A stretch of 64,000 bases of DNA from Coriobacteriia bacterium (GCA_030603745.1 JAUVXE010000008.1:37759-101758), one strand, 5' to 3'. Positions 24,970 through 35,506 are shown, counted from the first letter of the stretch. Notes: generated by a model from the letters alone, not told the origin. A program made the numbers and translations.

Positions 24970-25660
24970 GGCGCCCCGAAGAACGAGCGTGCTCGTCGTC
25001 GATGACGAGATACAGATCCAGCGGGCCATGCGCACGATCCTCGAGACACGCGGCTACGAGGTGGTTCTCGCGGGCACCGCTCAGGAGGCCCTCGACCGAC
25101 TCATGGACGGCACGCCTGACCTCGTCGTCCTCGATGTGATGCTGCCGGACATGAGCGGTATCGAACTGTGTGAGCGCATGCGTACGTGGCTCGCCGTCCC
25201 GGTGCTCATGCTGAGCGTGCGGTCAGGCGAGTGCGACAAGATCGACGCGCTCGAGTCGGGCGCGGACGACTACCTCACGAAGCCGTTCTCCGCGGGGGAG
25301 TTCGTCGCACGCGTCAAGGCGCTCCTGCGCAGGTCGCGCGGCATGCCGACCACGCCTCCGGTCCTCAAGCTCGACGGCCTGATCATCGATCTTTCGGCCC
25401 GCCGGGTGACTCGGGGCGGGGAAGAGGTGTCGCTCACGCCGATCGAGTTCGCGATCCTCGGTCTGCTCGTGCAGCACGCCGACCGGGTCGTCACCTGGGA
25501 CCAGATCCGCGACGTGGTGTGGGGGGCGGAGTGCATCGTGGATGCGGCGACGATGCGGGTGCACGTGAGCAACCTCCGCAAGAAGATCGAGTCCCACCCC
25601 GCCGTCCCGCGCCACGTGCTCACCGAGCCCGGGGTCGGGCTTCGACTCACCACCCGGTAA
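24962..25660 (+). CDS. KdpE-like response regulator (OmpR/PhoB family)
   Basis: A 232-residue regulator. The receiver domain (8-125) has acceptor D58 (LVVLDVMLPD) and KPFSAGEF; the winged-helix output domain (about 135-230) has the SLTPIEFAILGLL and MRVHVSNLRKKIE segments of the OmpR/PhoB type, ending with EPGVGLRL as in KdpE. It starts inside the end of the kinase gene. Its probable target is the 11-bp-phased direct repeat at 25668-25685, just after its own stop, in front of the potassium-channel cassette. Confidence 0.92.
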   Translation: MAEAPRRTSVLVVDDEIQIQRAMRTILETRGYEVVLAGTAQEALDRLMDGTPDLVVLDVMLPDMSGIELCERMRTWLAVPVLMLSVRSGECDKIDALESGADDYLTKPFSAGEFVARVKALLRRSRGMPTTPPVLKLDGLIIDLSARRVTRGGEEVSLTPIEFAILGLLVQHADRVVTWDQIRDVVWGAECIVDAATMRVHVSNLRKKIESHPAVPRHVLTEPGVGLRLTTR

Positions 25661-25667
25661 GGGCGGT

Positions 25668-25685
25668 CTTTGCGCGAACTTTGCG
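25668..25685 (+). promoter_or_regulatory. PhoB-type direct repeat, likely operator of the KdpE-like regulator
   Basis: CTTTGCG occurs twice, separated by CGAA, an 11-base repeat as in Pho boxes bound by OmpR/PhoB-family dimers. A -10 TACCTT lies at 25697-25702, so the second copy covers the -35 position, the usual place for an activator of this family. The site lies between the regulator and the trkH cassette. Confidence 0.55.
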
Positions 25686-25774
25686 GCCGAGCGGGCTACC
25701 TTCATGCGAACTGAGCGGACACGCGCGTACCATCGGTTGGTCTAAGGAGTCCGCCCAGGCGATCGGAGCACGGC

Positions 25775-25915
25775 ATGTCTCGCAGTACGCGTGAGCCGAC
25801 CGGCGTTCGCATGGCGCGCCCGCTCGGGGCGATGGGCATCGAGGTCTGCGGCGTTGCCGTCCTGGCACTCGCGGCGTTCCTGATCGAGATGCTGGCCAGG
25901 TGGGCCGCGAGATGA
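25775..25915 (+). CDS. Tiny one-helix membrane peptide before trkH (first cassette)
   Basis: A 46-codon frame starting MSRSTREPTG, with a basic N-terminus and one hydrophobic helix (about residues 19-40). The stop overlaps the trkH start (ATGA), so translation is coupled. A GGAG site lies six bases before the ATG. No family is recognised, but a peptide of the same size and layout stands directly before another trkH at 37260, which argues that it is real. By analogy with KdpF it may stabilise the channel; that is inference. Confidence 0.6.
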   Translation: MSRSTREPTGVRMARPLGAMGIEVCGVAVLALAAFLIEMLARWAAR

Positions 25916-27411
25916 TCCGGCCGCGGCTTGAGGACCATGTCCTCATCGCGTCCTACACCGGCCGGGTCGTCGTTGGCGTAGGGCTCCTCATGTGCGCGCC
26001 GTTGCTGACGGCGCTGTTGTTCGCCGAGTGGGAGGTCGCGGTCGATTTCGGGATCGGCATCTCCTTGTGCGTGGTGGTCGGGCTCGGCCTTCAGGCGCTC
26101 TTCTCTACCCGCCGAGAACTCAGGCGCAGGCACGCGCTCGTGGTGGTGTCGGTGGCCTGGCTTCTGTCAGCCGCCCTCGGTGCGACCCCTTTCTGGCTCT
26201 CGGGGCACATGGGCTCCTGGTTGAACGGGATCTTCGACGTGATGAGTGGCCTGACGACCACCGGGCTGTATCTCATCGAGGACCTCGACCACGTGTCGTA
26301 CGGACTGAGCATGTGGCGTTTCGTCCTCACATACGCGGGCGGCATGGGCATCGTCGTCATCGCTCTGACGTTCCTGTTCCGGGGAACCGTCGGGGCGTAC
26401 CAGCTCTATGTCGGCGAGGGCAAGGACGAGCGGCTGCTCCCCAACGTCGTGGAGACGGCGCGCGCGATAGCCTCCGTGAGCCTCGCGTGGCTGGTGGTCG
26501 GGACGGCCGTGCTGAGCGCCCTTGCCCTCGCGCTCGGCCAGCCGCCGCTGCGGGCGGTGCTCCACGGGCTGTGGGTCTTCATGGGCGGGTTCAGTACCGG
26601 GGGGTTCGCACCCCAGTCGTACAACACGTTCTGGTACCATTCCGCGGCCTTCGAGGCGGCCTCGATCGCGATCTTCTTCGCTGGGTCGCTCAACTTCGCC
26701 CTCCACTGGGCTCTGTGGCGCGGGGAGCGGACTGAGATCAGGCGCAATATCGAGGTCATCAGCTTCGCGTGCACGTTCTCGGCGCTGTTCGGGGTCGTAT
26801 CTTGGAGTCTCGCTCGCGCCGGCGTGTACCCGGACGCAGTCGTCTTCTTCCGCAAGGCGTTCTACCTGCTCGTCTCGGCGCACACCACGACGGGGTTCGG
26901 GACCATCTATTCACGGACGTTCGTCGTGCAGTGGGGGCCCGCCGCCATGCTCGGCATAATCGCGGCCATGATCATCGGTGCGTCCGCATGCTCGACGGCG
27001 GGGGGGATCAAGGGGTTTCGCGTGGGGCTGATCACGAAGGTGTTCTTCGAGGACATCCGCCGAATGATCTCGCCCGACTCGGCCGTCATCGTCGAGCGCT
27101 ATCACCACATCCGCGAGCAGGTGCTCTCCGAGCGTGCGGTGCGCTCGGTCCTCACGATCACTGTCGCGTTCCTCACCATGCATGCCATCCAGACGCTCGT
27201 CGGCGTCATGAACGGCTATCCGGTCGTCGAGGCCATGTTCGAAGGCATCTCGGCGGCCTCGAACACCGGGCTGTCGTGCGGAGTGCTCTCTCCGACGATG
27301 CCGGTCTCGATGCGCGCGGTCTACATCGTGGCGATGTGGCTCGGACGCATGGAGTTCGTATCGGTGTTCGCCCTCGTCGGATGGGGCATCGCGATGGTGA
27401 GGGGGCACTGA
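25912..27411 (+). CDS. TrkH-type potassium channel subunit (first copy)
   Basis: A 499-residue TrkH/KtrB protein with about ten membrane helices and four P-loops. Their selectivity segments read SGLTTTGL, GFSTGGF, AHTTTGFG and ASNTGLS, all with the filter Gly, so potassium (or sodium) conduction is expected. It needs a cytoplasmic TrkA/KtrA gating partner, not encoded in this window. The frame opens at GTG 25900, but ATG 25912 overlaps the small peptide's stop and aligns with the MWLR starts of the two paralogues. The next gene starts on the last base of its stop. Likely controlled by the KdpDE-like pair. Confidence 0.92.
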   Translation: MIRPRLEDHVLIASYTGRVVVGVGLLMCAPLLTALLFAEWEVAVDFGIGISLCVVVGLGLQALFSTRRELRRRHALVVVSVAWLLSAALGATPFWLSGHMGSWLNGIFDVMSGLTTTGLYLIEDLDHVSYGLSMWRFVLTYAGGMGIVVIALTFLFRGTVGAYQLYVGEGKDERLLPNVVETARAIASVSLAWLVVGTAVLSALALALGQPPLRAVLHGLWVFMGGFSTGGFAPQSYNTFWYHSAAFEAASIAIFFAGSLNFALHWALWRGERTEIRRNIEVISFACTFSALFGVVSWSLARAGVYPDAVVFFRKAFYLLVSAHTTTGFGTIYSRTFVVQWGPAAMLGIIAAMIIGASACSTAGGIKGFRVGLITKVFFEDIRRMISPDSAVIVERYHHIREQVLSERAVRSVLTITVAFLTMHAIQTLVGVMNGYPVVEAMFEGISAASNTGLSCGVLSPTMPVSMRAVYIVAMWLGRMEFVSVFALVGWGIAMVRGH

Positions 27412-27968
27412 TGGCGCGCTGGTCGATCATCAGGGTGGTGGGCGCGGCGCTGTGCCTGCTGCTCGTGTCGGGCGCCACGCCGGCGCACGCCGCGGCCGCC
27501 ATCTCGAGCTCGGAACTCGTCGAGGAGGCCGAACAGTGGGACGGCGAGCGCGTGGTGTTCGAGGGAGAGGCCATCGGCGACGTCATGGTGCGCGGGGAGC
27601 AGGCATGGCTGCACGTCAACGACGACGCCTACGCGGAGCTTCCGATACCGGCGGGCGCGTCTCCGCAAGGCTACAACTCCGGGCATGCGGTACTCGCCCC
27701 GGCGGTCGAGGCGCAGCGGGTCACCACATTCGGCAGCTATCGCGCGCGTGGAGACATCGTTCGCGTGACGGGCATCTTCCGAGCGGCTGATCCTCGGCAT
27801 GGTGGAGACATGCTGATCGAGGCCGAGCGCATCGAGGTGCTCGAACAGGGGTTCGTCATCGAGCACGCGGTGCCGCGCTGGAAGCTCGCACTCCTCGCTG
27901 TGTTCGCAACGCTGGCCGGCGGCGTCTATGTCGGGTATCGCCACCGTATGAGCGCCCCGCCGCGGTAG
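27411..27968 (+). CDS. Exported OB-fold-like membrane protein linked to trkH (first copy)
   Basis: A 185-residue protein with a signal peptide (1-28, ending AHA), a beta-rich middle domain (about 35-140) and a C-terminal membrane helix (about 155-175). The pattern [43 protein letters not shown] and HGGDMLIEAERIEV reads like a small OB-fold barrel. A paralogue at 38771-39280 also directly follows a trkH gene. It overlaps trkH by one base (TGATG). The function is unknown; an outside-facing partner or sensor for the channel is plausible from this repeated link. Confidence 0.72.
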   Translation: MARWSIIRVVGAALCLLLVSGATPAHAAAAISSSELVEEAEQWDGERVVFEGEAIGDVMVRGEQAWLHVNDDAYAELPIPAGASPQGYNSGHAVLAPAVEAQRVTTFGSYRARGDIVRVTGIFRAADPRHGGDMLIEAERIEVLEQGFVIEHAVPRWKLALLAVFATLAGGVYVGYRHRMSAPPR

Positions 27969-27995
27969 ACGGAACCGCGGACTCCCGGCCGCCAC

Positions 27996-29501
27996 CTACC
28001 ACTGCACGAGGCGTCGCTCACCCTCGAGCGCTCGAATGTGCGCGACGTCCTGCACGACCTCGAGGCAGCCACGGTAGGCGCCGCCCGCGTCGCGCATCGC
28101 GAAGTAGCGGATGTGGATGAACCGGCCGCCGAGCTCGATCCAGAACTCCGCGACGTCCTTGGCGCCGGACTTGAACTGCGAGAGGATCTCCTCGACCTTG
28201 TCCACGCTCGTGGGCGGGTGGCAGTTGCGGACCTCGCGGCCGATCGCCGCCGGGCTGCGTGGGAAGATGCGCTCGCCCTCGGAGTAGAAGCGCACCCGGT
28301 CGTGCTCGTCGACGAAGCTGATGTCGAAGGGCAGCACGCTCACCATGAGCTCGATCTGCTCGAGTGAGAGCGCGCCGGTCGTGAGCGGCAGCAGCGGCGA
28401 CGCGGGCCCGCCCGCATCCGTTCCGGCGCCGGCAGCGCCCGCGGCGAGCGTGTCGTCTCCGGCGAACTCACCGGCGGGGGACTCGATCCACGCGAATCCG
28501 ATCTCGGCCTCGCCCGCGGCCATCGTCTCCCACTCCGCCTCGGAGAGCGCCCCGAGCGCGGTGGGGAACAGGATCTTCTCCTCCTTGTAGATCATGTCCT
28601 CGACCATGCCGAGGGTCCCGGGAAGCGACGACATCAAGGCCGCGGTCTCGCCCGCTCGGGCGTACGCGAGCACGCCCTTCACCTGGGCGCGGATGTCGTC
28701 GTCCAGCGCCCACATGACCTTGGTGGGGCCTTCGATCCCGTGTGCCTCGAGCATGGGGAACAGCTGGTTCTCCTTGCGCGTGTAGTGGGTGGTGAGCCCG
28801 TCGAGGAGCCGCTCGAGCCCCGACGTGAGCGCCTGGTGGACCGCCGCGGCATCCTCGGCGGCGAGCGCCTCGGCCTCCTCCAGAGAGCAGCGGAGCTGCC
28901 CGATGATCTCGGCGGCGACGGCGTTCTCGCGGCGGTAGCTGTCGACCGGGTGTCCCGCCGGGACGTCGAGCACATCGTCGGACTGGGACGCCTCCAGGCT
29001 CTCGCGGAACACGCTGACGTGCACGTCGCACAAGCGCTGGACCTCCGACACCGGCATGCCCTCGGCGATGAGCGCCTGCTCCATGGCCGCGATCTCCGTG
29101 GCGTCGATCTCGGAGGTGAGGGCGTCGAACTCGGCCTTGACCTCGTCCACCGACGCGCCGTCGTGGAGCCGCCGGATGATCCCCTTGAGCGCCTCCTGGC
29201 GCCGGGCGCGCGTTGCGTCGTCCGCGGGCGCGGCAGGCGGTGCGGACGCGACGGCGGGCGCGTCCTCCTCGGCGTGGATGGCGTGCAGCGCGATCTGCTT
29301 CTCGATCGAGGCGATGAGCTCGTCGACGTCCATCTCGCCCATCTCGGCCACGGTCGAGAGCGCCGCGACGCGCGCGACGGTGTTCCTCAGCACGGGATTG
29401 CGCAGCTTGGCGAACTCGGGCCGCAGCGAGGTGAGGTGGTCGAGCAGGAACGGATAGGCCTCGAGAAGGTCGTGGACCTTCGTGTCACGGGTGATCTGCA
29501 T
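27996..29501 (-). CDS. DUF438/hemerythrin/PAS sensor protein
   Basis: A 501-residue cytoplasmic protein with four parts: a DUF1858 domain (1-68), a DUF438 domain (about 105-175), a hemerythrin HHE four-helix domain (about 180-320) with His and Glu residues in HYTRKENQLFP and IYKEEKILFP for a di-iron site, and a C-terminal PAS-like domain (about 385-495). Related proteins respond to oxygen or nitric oxide or help repair iron centres. An FNR-type palindrome and a -10 in the class II arrangement lie in front of it. It converges with the OB-fold gene; only 27 bases separate the stops. Confidence 0.88.
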   Translation of the reverse strand: MQITRDTKVHDLLEAYPFLLDHLTSLRPEFAKLRNPVLRNTVARVAALSTVAEMGEMDVDELIASIEKQIALHAIHAEEDAPAVASAPPAAPADDATRARRQEALKGIIRRLHDGASVDEVKAEFDALTSEIDATEIAAMEQALIAEGMPVSEVQRLCDVHVSVFRESLEASQSDDVLDVPAGHPVDSYRRENAVAAEIIGQLRCSLEEAEALAAEDAAAVHQALTSGLERLLDGLTTHYTRKENQLFPMLEAHGIEGPTKVMWALDDDIRAQVKGVLAYARAGETAALMSSLPGTLGMVEDMIYKEEKILFPTALGALSEAEWETMAAGEAEIGFAWIESPAGEFAGDDTLAAGAAGAGTDAGGPASPLLPLTTGALSLEQIELMVSVLPFDISFVDEHDRVRFYSEGERIFPRSPAAIGREVRNCHPPTSVDKVEEILSQFKSGAKDVAEFWIELGGRFIHIRYFAMRDAGGAYRGCLEVVQDVAHIRALEGERRLVQW

Positions 29502-29550
29502 CGGGTGGGCTCCTCCCGGTCGGCTGTGTGGTGCGCCATCTCTCTTCCGA

Positions 29551-29556
29551 TGTGTA
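29551..29556 (-). promoter_or_regulatory. Possible -10 box of the DUF438/hemerythrin gene
   Basis: On the minus strand this reads TACACA. Its centre is 32 bases from the centre of the FNR-type palindrome (29576-29595), the spacing seen at FNR-activated class II promoters. Confidence 0.4.
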
Positions 29557-29575
29557 CCCCACGCGGGGCCGATCC

Positions 29576-29595
29576 GATTTGACGCGCATCAAATC
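29576..29595. promoter_or_regulatory. FNR-type box upstream of the hemerythrin gene
   Basis: A perfect inverted repeat with arms GATTTGA and TCAAATC around CGCGCA. The core TTGAC-GCGC-ATCAA matches the FNR consensus TTGAT-N4-ATCAA at nine of ten positions. It lies 75 bases upstream of the hemerythrin protein's start. Confidence 0.65.
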
Positions 29596-29629
29596 CTGAC
29601 AAACTCGGTCAGAATTCGCAGTCGGGCGG

Positions 29630-30187
29630 TCAGCTTCGCGGGTCCTGCCCGGTCTCGTGGCCCGCAGGGCCGGGTTTGCCGAGGAAGACGAGCGAGAGCC
29701 GGTCGTGGACCGGGACGATGCGCTCCCGGACGTAGCCGAGGGATTCGTAGAGCGCGAGTGCCGGAGCGCTCAGGTGCCCGGTGAAGATCTCGAACCTCCG
29801 GGCCTCGGGCACGCACGCCTCGAGGCGGGTCGCGAGCGTCCGGCCGATCCCCCGGCGCTGGAGGCCGGGATCCACGACGAGGCGGCCGACGTGGCAGGTG
29901 CCGGACGCGGCGTCGATCGACCCGCGCACCGCCCCGACGATCCGCTCGTCGAGCTCGGCGACGAGCACGCGGGTGCCGCCGGCGATCTCGGCCGCCACGC
30001 TCTCGGCGGTGTCGCCGAGTGGCGGGAGGGTGTCGTCGCCGTAGAGCTCGGCCTGCGACGCGAACGCCCGGCGCGTGAGTGCGGCGATCGCTGCGGCGTC
30101 CGCGGTGGCGGCCGTCCGCACGGCGATGCCGCCGCCGGTGCGTCCGTCCGGCTCCCGGCCGTCGGGAGGGCGCGCGGGGGCGCTCAT
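29630..30187 (-). CDS. GNAT-family N-acetyltransferase
   Basis: A 185-residue acetyltransferase. The acetyl-CoA loop is in RLVVDPGLQRRGIGRTL (about 103-120), and the C-terminal LYESLGYV motif is typical of GNAT enzymes. It moves an acetyl group from acetyl-CoA to an amine; the substrate is unknown. The N-terminal 20 residues are Pro/Gly-rich and probably disordered. Its ATG overlaps the stop of the flavin reductase gene (ATGA), so the two are co-translated. Confidence 0.85.
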   Translation of the reverse strand: MSAPARPPDGREPDGRTGGGIAVRTAATADAAAIAALTRRAFASQAELYGDDTLPPLGDTAESVAAEIAGGTRVLVAELDERIVGAVRGSIDAASGTCHVGRLVVDPGLQRRGIGRTLATRLEACVPEARRFEIFTGHLSAPALALYESLGYVRERIVPVHDRLSLVFLGKPGPAGHETGQDPRS

Positions 30188-30777
30188 CGCGCCTGCTCCG
30201 GCTCCCGCGCCCCGATCGTGCGCCCGATCGAGAACGCCTCGGCGACCACGGGCCCGAGGGAGCGGTACTCGCGCGAACCCGCGATGTAGACGAGCGGGTC
30301 GAGCAGCCCCGCGTCGACCTTCGTGCCTGAGGTGTCGAGGATGTCCTCGTCGGCGTGCGACTCGACGATTTCGCCCACGACGAGCACGTAGTGGCCGATG
30401 TCGACCTCATGGGTGACGCGGCACTCGAGGTTGTAGGGGCACTCGGCGACGAGGGGCGTGGCGACCACCGCGCCCGGTACGAGGGTGAGGCCGGCCGCGG
30501 CGGCCTTGTCGACGTCGCGTCCGCTCGTGATCCCGCAGTAGTCGACGACGGCCGCCTGCGAGGCGCGCGGGACGTTGACCGTGAACTCGCCGGTGCGGCG
30601 TATCAGCCCGAGCGTGTGACGCGAGTCGCGAAGCGCCATGGAGACGCTCGGGGGCGACCCGGCGGCGATCCCGATCCAGGCCACGGCGAGCAGGTCGGCC
30701 TCCTCGGCGGTCCCGCCCACCACGAGGGGGCAGGGCATCGGATAGAGGCGGTCCGAGGGGCCGAGGCGTCGTTTCAT
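30184..30777 (-). CDS. Flavin reductase-like protein (FMN-binding split barrel)
   Basis: A 197-residue protein with a flavin reductase-like split-barrel fold. Recognisable parts are PMPCPLVVGGTAEEADLLAVAWIGIAAG at the start, SMALRDSRHTLGLI, the EFTVNVP strand and LVVGEIVE near the end. Members bind FMN and reduce flavin or act as flavoredoxins in anaerobes. I chose the ATG at 30777, which follows GGAGAG by seven bases; the frame opens earlier, at 30849. It is divergent from the methionine operon and joined to the GNAT gene. Confidence 0.87.
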   Translation of the reverse strand: MKRRLGPSDRLYPMPCPLVVGGTAEEADLLAVAWIGIAAGSPPSVSMALRDSRHTLGLIRRTGEFTVNVPRASQAAVVDYCGITSGRDVDKAAAAGLTLVPGAVVATPLVAECPYNLECRVTHEVDIGHYVLVVGEIVESHADEDILDTSGTKVDAGLLDPLVYIAGSREYRSLGPVVAEAFSIGRTIGAREPEQAR

Positions 30778-30975
30778 CTGGACTCTCCGTTCCACGCTCG
30801 ATTGCAGGTCAGGTAGGTCGTTCCGGCCGAGGGGCCGTGTATCGCGCATCCGGCCGGTGCGGTATCATCCCTTGACGAACGGCCTGACGCTGTGCACGAT
30901 GGTCGGCACGATGCGGACGCCAGAAGCGGTGTCCGCGACCCTCGGCACAGCGAGAGGAGGTGCGGTAGCAGCATC

Positions 30976-31086
30976 ATGGTACGCCTTTCCGCGTTCGTGA
31001 TGATGATGGACATGATGATGACCCAGCCCGGGTCTCTTCGCGCATGCGACGGATCTGGGCGCCTCGGCCACCCGGCCGTAGCGTAG
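30976..31086 (+). CDS. Met-rich leader peptide of the methionine operon
   Basis: A 36-codon frame starting MVRLSAFV with seven Met among the first 15 residues, including two runs of three (residues 9-11 and 13-15). It lies 49 bases before metY. A strong hairpin (31026-31060) begins five bases after the last Met codon, so a ribosome stalled for lack of charged Met-tRNA would cover its left arm. This is the classic layout of ribosome-mediated attenuation. The AGAGGAGG site lies about 15 bases before the ATG, somewhat far. I see no SAM riboswitch in this 200-base leader. A TTGACG at 30872 could be part of the promoter. Confidence 0.68.
   Translation: MVRLSAFVMMMDMMMTQPGSLRACDGSGRLGHPAVA
31026..31060 (+). 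promoter_or_regulatory. Attenuator-like hairpin overlapping the Met leader ORF
   Basis: Left arm GCCCGGGTC (31026-31034) and right arm GATCTGGGC (31052-31060) form nine pairs (two are G-U), and TCGC/GCGA pairs inside. A competing GACCC/GGGTC hairpin covers 31020-31034, and CGGCC/GGCCG forms a further one at 31065-31078. Mutually exclusive folds of this kind suit attenuation; the exact terminator is not clear, as no T-run follows. Confidence 0.5.
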
Positions 31087-31116
31087 GTCGGGTACATCTA
31101 TCCTCAGCATCCATGA

Positions 31117-33643
<2,527 letters not shown>

Positions 33644-33647
<4 letters not shown>

Positions 33648-34267
33648 CCGTCTCGGACCTGCTCAGGGCGGACCTGCGGCTGATCACCGAGCTCGTGCCG
33701 GAGGGCAGCCGCGTGCTCGACCTGGGCTGCGGTGACGGCTCCCTGCTCGTGCACCTCAGGGACGAGAAGGGGTGTACGGTGCGCGGGGTCGACCTGAGCC
33801 CCGAGGACATCTCGAGCGCGCTCGCCCGCGGCCTCTCGGTGGTCCAGGCCGACCTCGACGAGGGGCTCCCGGGCTATCCGGACGGCTCCTTCGACTACGT
33901 GGTGCTCTCCCAGACGCTCCAGGTGGTGCGGCAGCCGGCCTTCGTCCTGCGCGAGATGCTCAGGGTGGGCAAGCACGGGCTGGTCACCTTCCCGAACTTC
34001 GGTCATTGGCGCGTGCGCGGCTACCTCGCGTTCCGCGGACGGATGCCGGTCTCGCGCTCCATCCCGTTCACCTGGTACGACACGCCCAACATCCACCACA
34101 CGACCATCACGGATTTCCGCGACTTCGTCGCCGCCAACGGCGGGGAGATCGAGCGCGAGATCCCGCTCGTCACCCGCGAGTGGGCGGGCAGGGTGCGCCC
34201 CGCGAAGGTCTGGCCGAACCTGCTCGCCGACACCGCCGTCGCGCTCGTCCACCGGCGCGCTGACTGA
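33644..34267 (+). CDS. metW: Methionine biosynthesis protein MetW
   Basis: A 207-residue methyltransferase-fold protein. The SAM-binding motif VLDLGCGDGSLL is at about residues 24-35, and the NFGHWRVRGYLAFRGRMP and PFTWYDTPNIHHTT segments are characteristic of MetW. MetW pairs with MetX in many bacteria and is thought to support homoserine acetylation; it may not methylate anything. The ATG overlaps the metX stop. Last gene of the methionine operon. Confidence 0.93.
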
Positions 34268-34307
34268 GCGCGGTGCGGAGCGCGTCCGCGAGGGGTATCC
34301 TAGCGGT

Positions 34308-35432
34308 GTGCCTGAACACGACGGACAGCCAGCCCCCTCGCCGGGTGCCCCCGCCGGTCCGCCCACCGGCGACCTGCGGGCCCTCGGCTTCTCCGAGCGC
34401 TTCGAGGCGCTGTTCGCGCCCTTCGCCGAGACAGGCCTCGTCCCCGCCCGCGTGAGCCGCGTCGACCGCGGCCAGCCGCTCGTGCTGACCGCCGAGGGAT
34501 CCACGCGGGCCGAGCTCGCGGCGCACCTGCGGGAGAGCGACGGAGGCGGAGTGGCGGTGGGCGACTGGGTCGCCCTCGGCAGGCCGGAGGGGCACGACCT
34601 CGCCATCGTCGAGGCGATCCTCCCCCGGTCCTCGGCGTTCGTGCGCAAGGACCCCGGCGAGCACACGCTCTCGCAGGTGGTCGTCGCCAACGTCGACGTC
34701 GTCTTCGTGGTGCAGGCGCTCGCGCCGAGGGGCCCGAACCTCGCACGGCTCGAGCGCGAGCTGGTCTTGGCGTGGGAGAGCGGGGCGACGCCGGTCGTCG
34801 TGCTCACCAAGGGAGACCTCGCCCGTGACGCCGGCGCGCTCCGCGACGAGGTGGCCTCGGTCGCCCTCGGCGTGGACGTCTGCGTGACCAGCGCGATCAC
34901 CGGCGAGGGGATGGACGGGATCGCCGACGCGATCGGCTCGGGCCGGACGGCGGCGTTCTTCGGCGCGTCGGGAGTGGGCAAGTCCACGCTCGTGAACCGG
35001 CTGATCGGCACGGAGGTCGCCGAGACCGCCGAGGTGCGCGAGACCGACGGCAAGGGGCGGCACACCACCGTCGCCCGCGAGATGTTCTTCTTGCCCGGCG
35101 GGGGGATCCTCGTCGACACGCCGGGCATGCGGGCGCTCGCGCTCTGGGATGCCGAGGAGGGCATCGCGGCCGCGTTCCCCGACATCGAGGAGCGGGCCGA
35201 GCATTGCCGGTTCGCCGACTGCACCCACGCTCACGAGCCGGGCTGTGCCGTGCGCTCGGCGGTCGAGGCGGGCGAGATCCCCGCGCGCCGGCTCGAGAGC
35301 TACCTGCGGCTCCGTGAGGAACTCGACCGGCTCGGGGAGCGCCAGGACGCTCGCGCCCGTGCCGAGAAGAAGCGCAACGACAAGATCCTGCACCGCGAGA
35401 TCAAGCGTTTCCACAAGGAGCGCGGGCGCTAG
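34308..35432 (+). CDS. rsgA: Ribosome small-subunit GTPase RsgA
   Basis: A 374-residue RsgA (YjeQ). An OB-fold (about 40-115) is followed by a circularly permuted GTPase in the order TKGD (G4), GASGVGKST (G1, near residue 222) and DTPG (G3), and a C-terminal zinc site C-x4-C-x-H-x5-C in CRFADCTHAHEPGC. It checks late 30S ribosome maturation. The N-terminal extension before LRALGFSERFEALF is Pro/Gly-rich. GTG 34308 lies seven bases after a TATCCT box (34296-34301), so the mRNA could be leaderless. TrkH follows after 98 bases. Confidence 0.93.
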   Translation: MPEHDGQPAPSPGAPAGPPTGDLRALGFSERFEALFAPFAETGLVPARVSRVDRGQPLVLTAEGSTRAELAAHLRESDGGGVAVGDWVALGRPEGHDLAIVEAILPRSSAFVRKDPGEHTLSQVVVANVDVVFVVQALAPRGPNLARLERELVLAWESGATPVVVLTKGDLARDAGALRDEVASVALGVDVCVTSAITGEGMDGIADAIGSGRTAAFFGASGVGKSTLVNRLIGTEVAETAEVRETDGKGRHTTVAREMFFLPGGGILVDTPGMRALALWDAEEGIAAAFPDIEERAEHCRFADCTHAHEPGCAVRSAVEAGEIPARRLESYLRLREELDRLGERQDARARAEKKRNDKILHREIKRFHKERGR

Positions 35433-35481
35433 CGGGGTATTCGATTCCGACCCTCACAGAGTATGCTTCGGACGTCGGGTC

Positions 35482-35506
35482 GTCGTCCGCGCTCGTAACG
35501 GACGAC
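35482..35506 (+). repeat. Hairpin in the leader of the second trkH
   Basis: Perfect arms GTCGTCCG and CGGACGAC around a nine-base loop, 24 bases before the trkH ATG; further partial pairing lies outside it. It could shape translation of the channel. It is too short for a ydaO-type c-di-AMP riboswitch. A TATGCT (35462-35467) upstream may be a -10. Confidence 0.4.
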
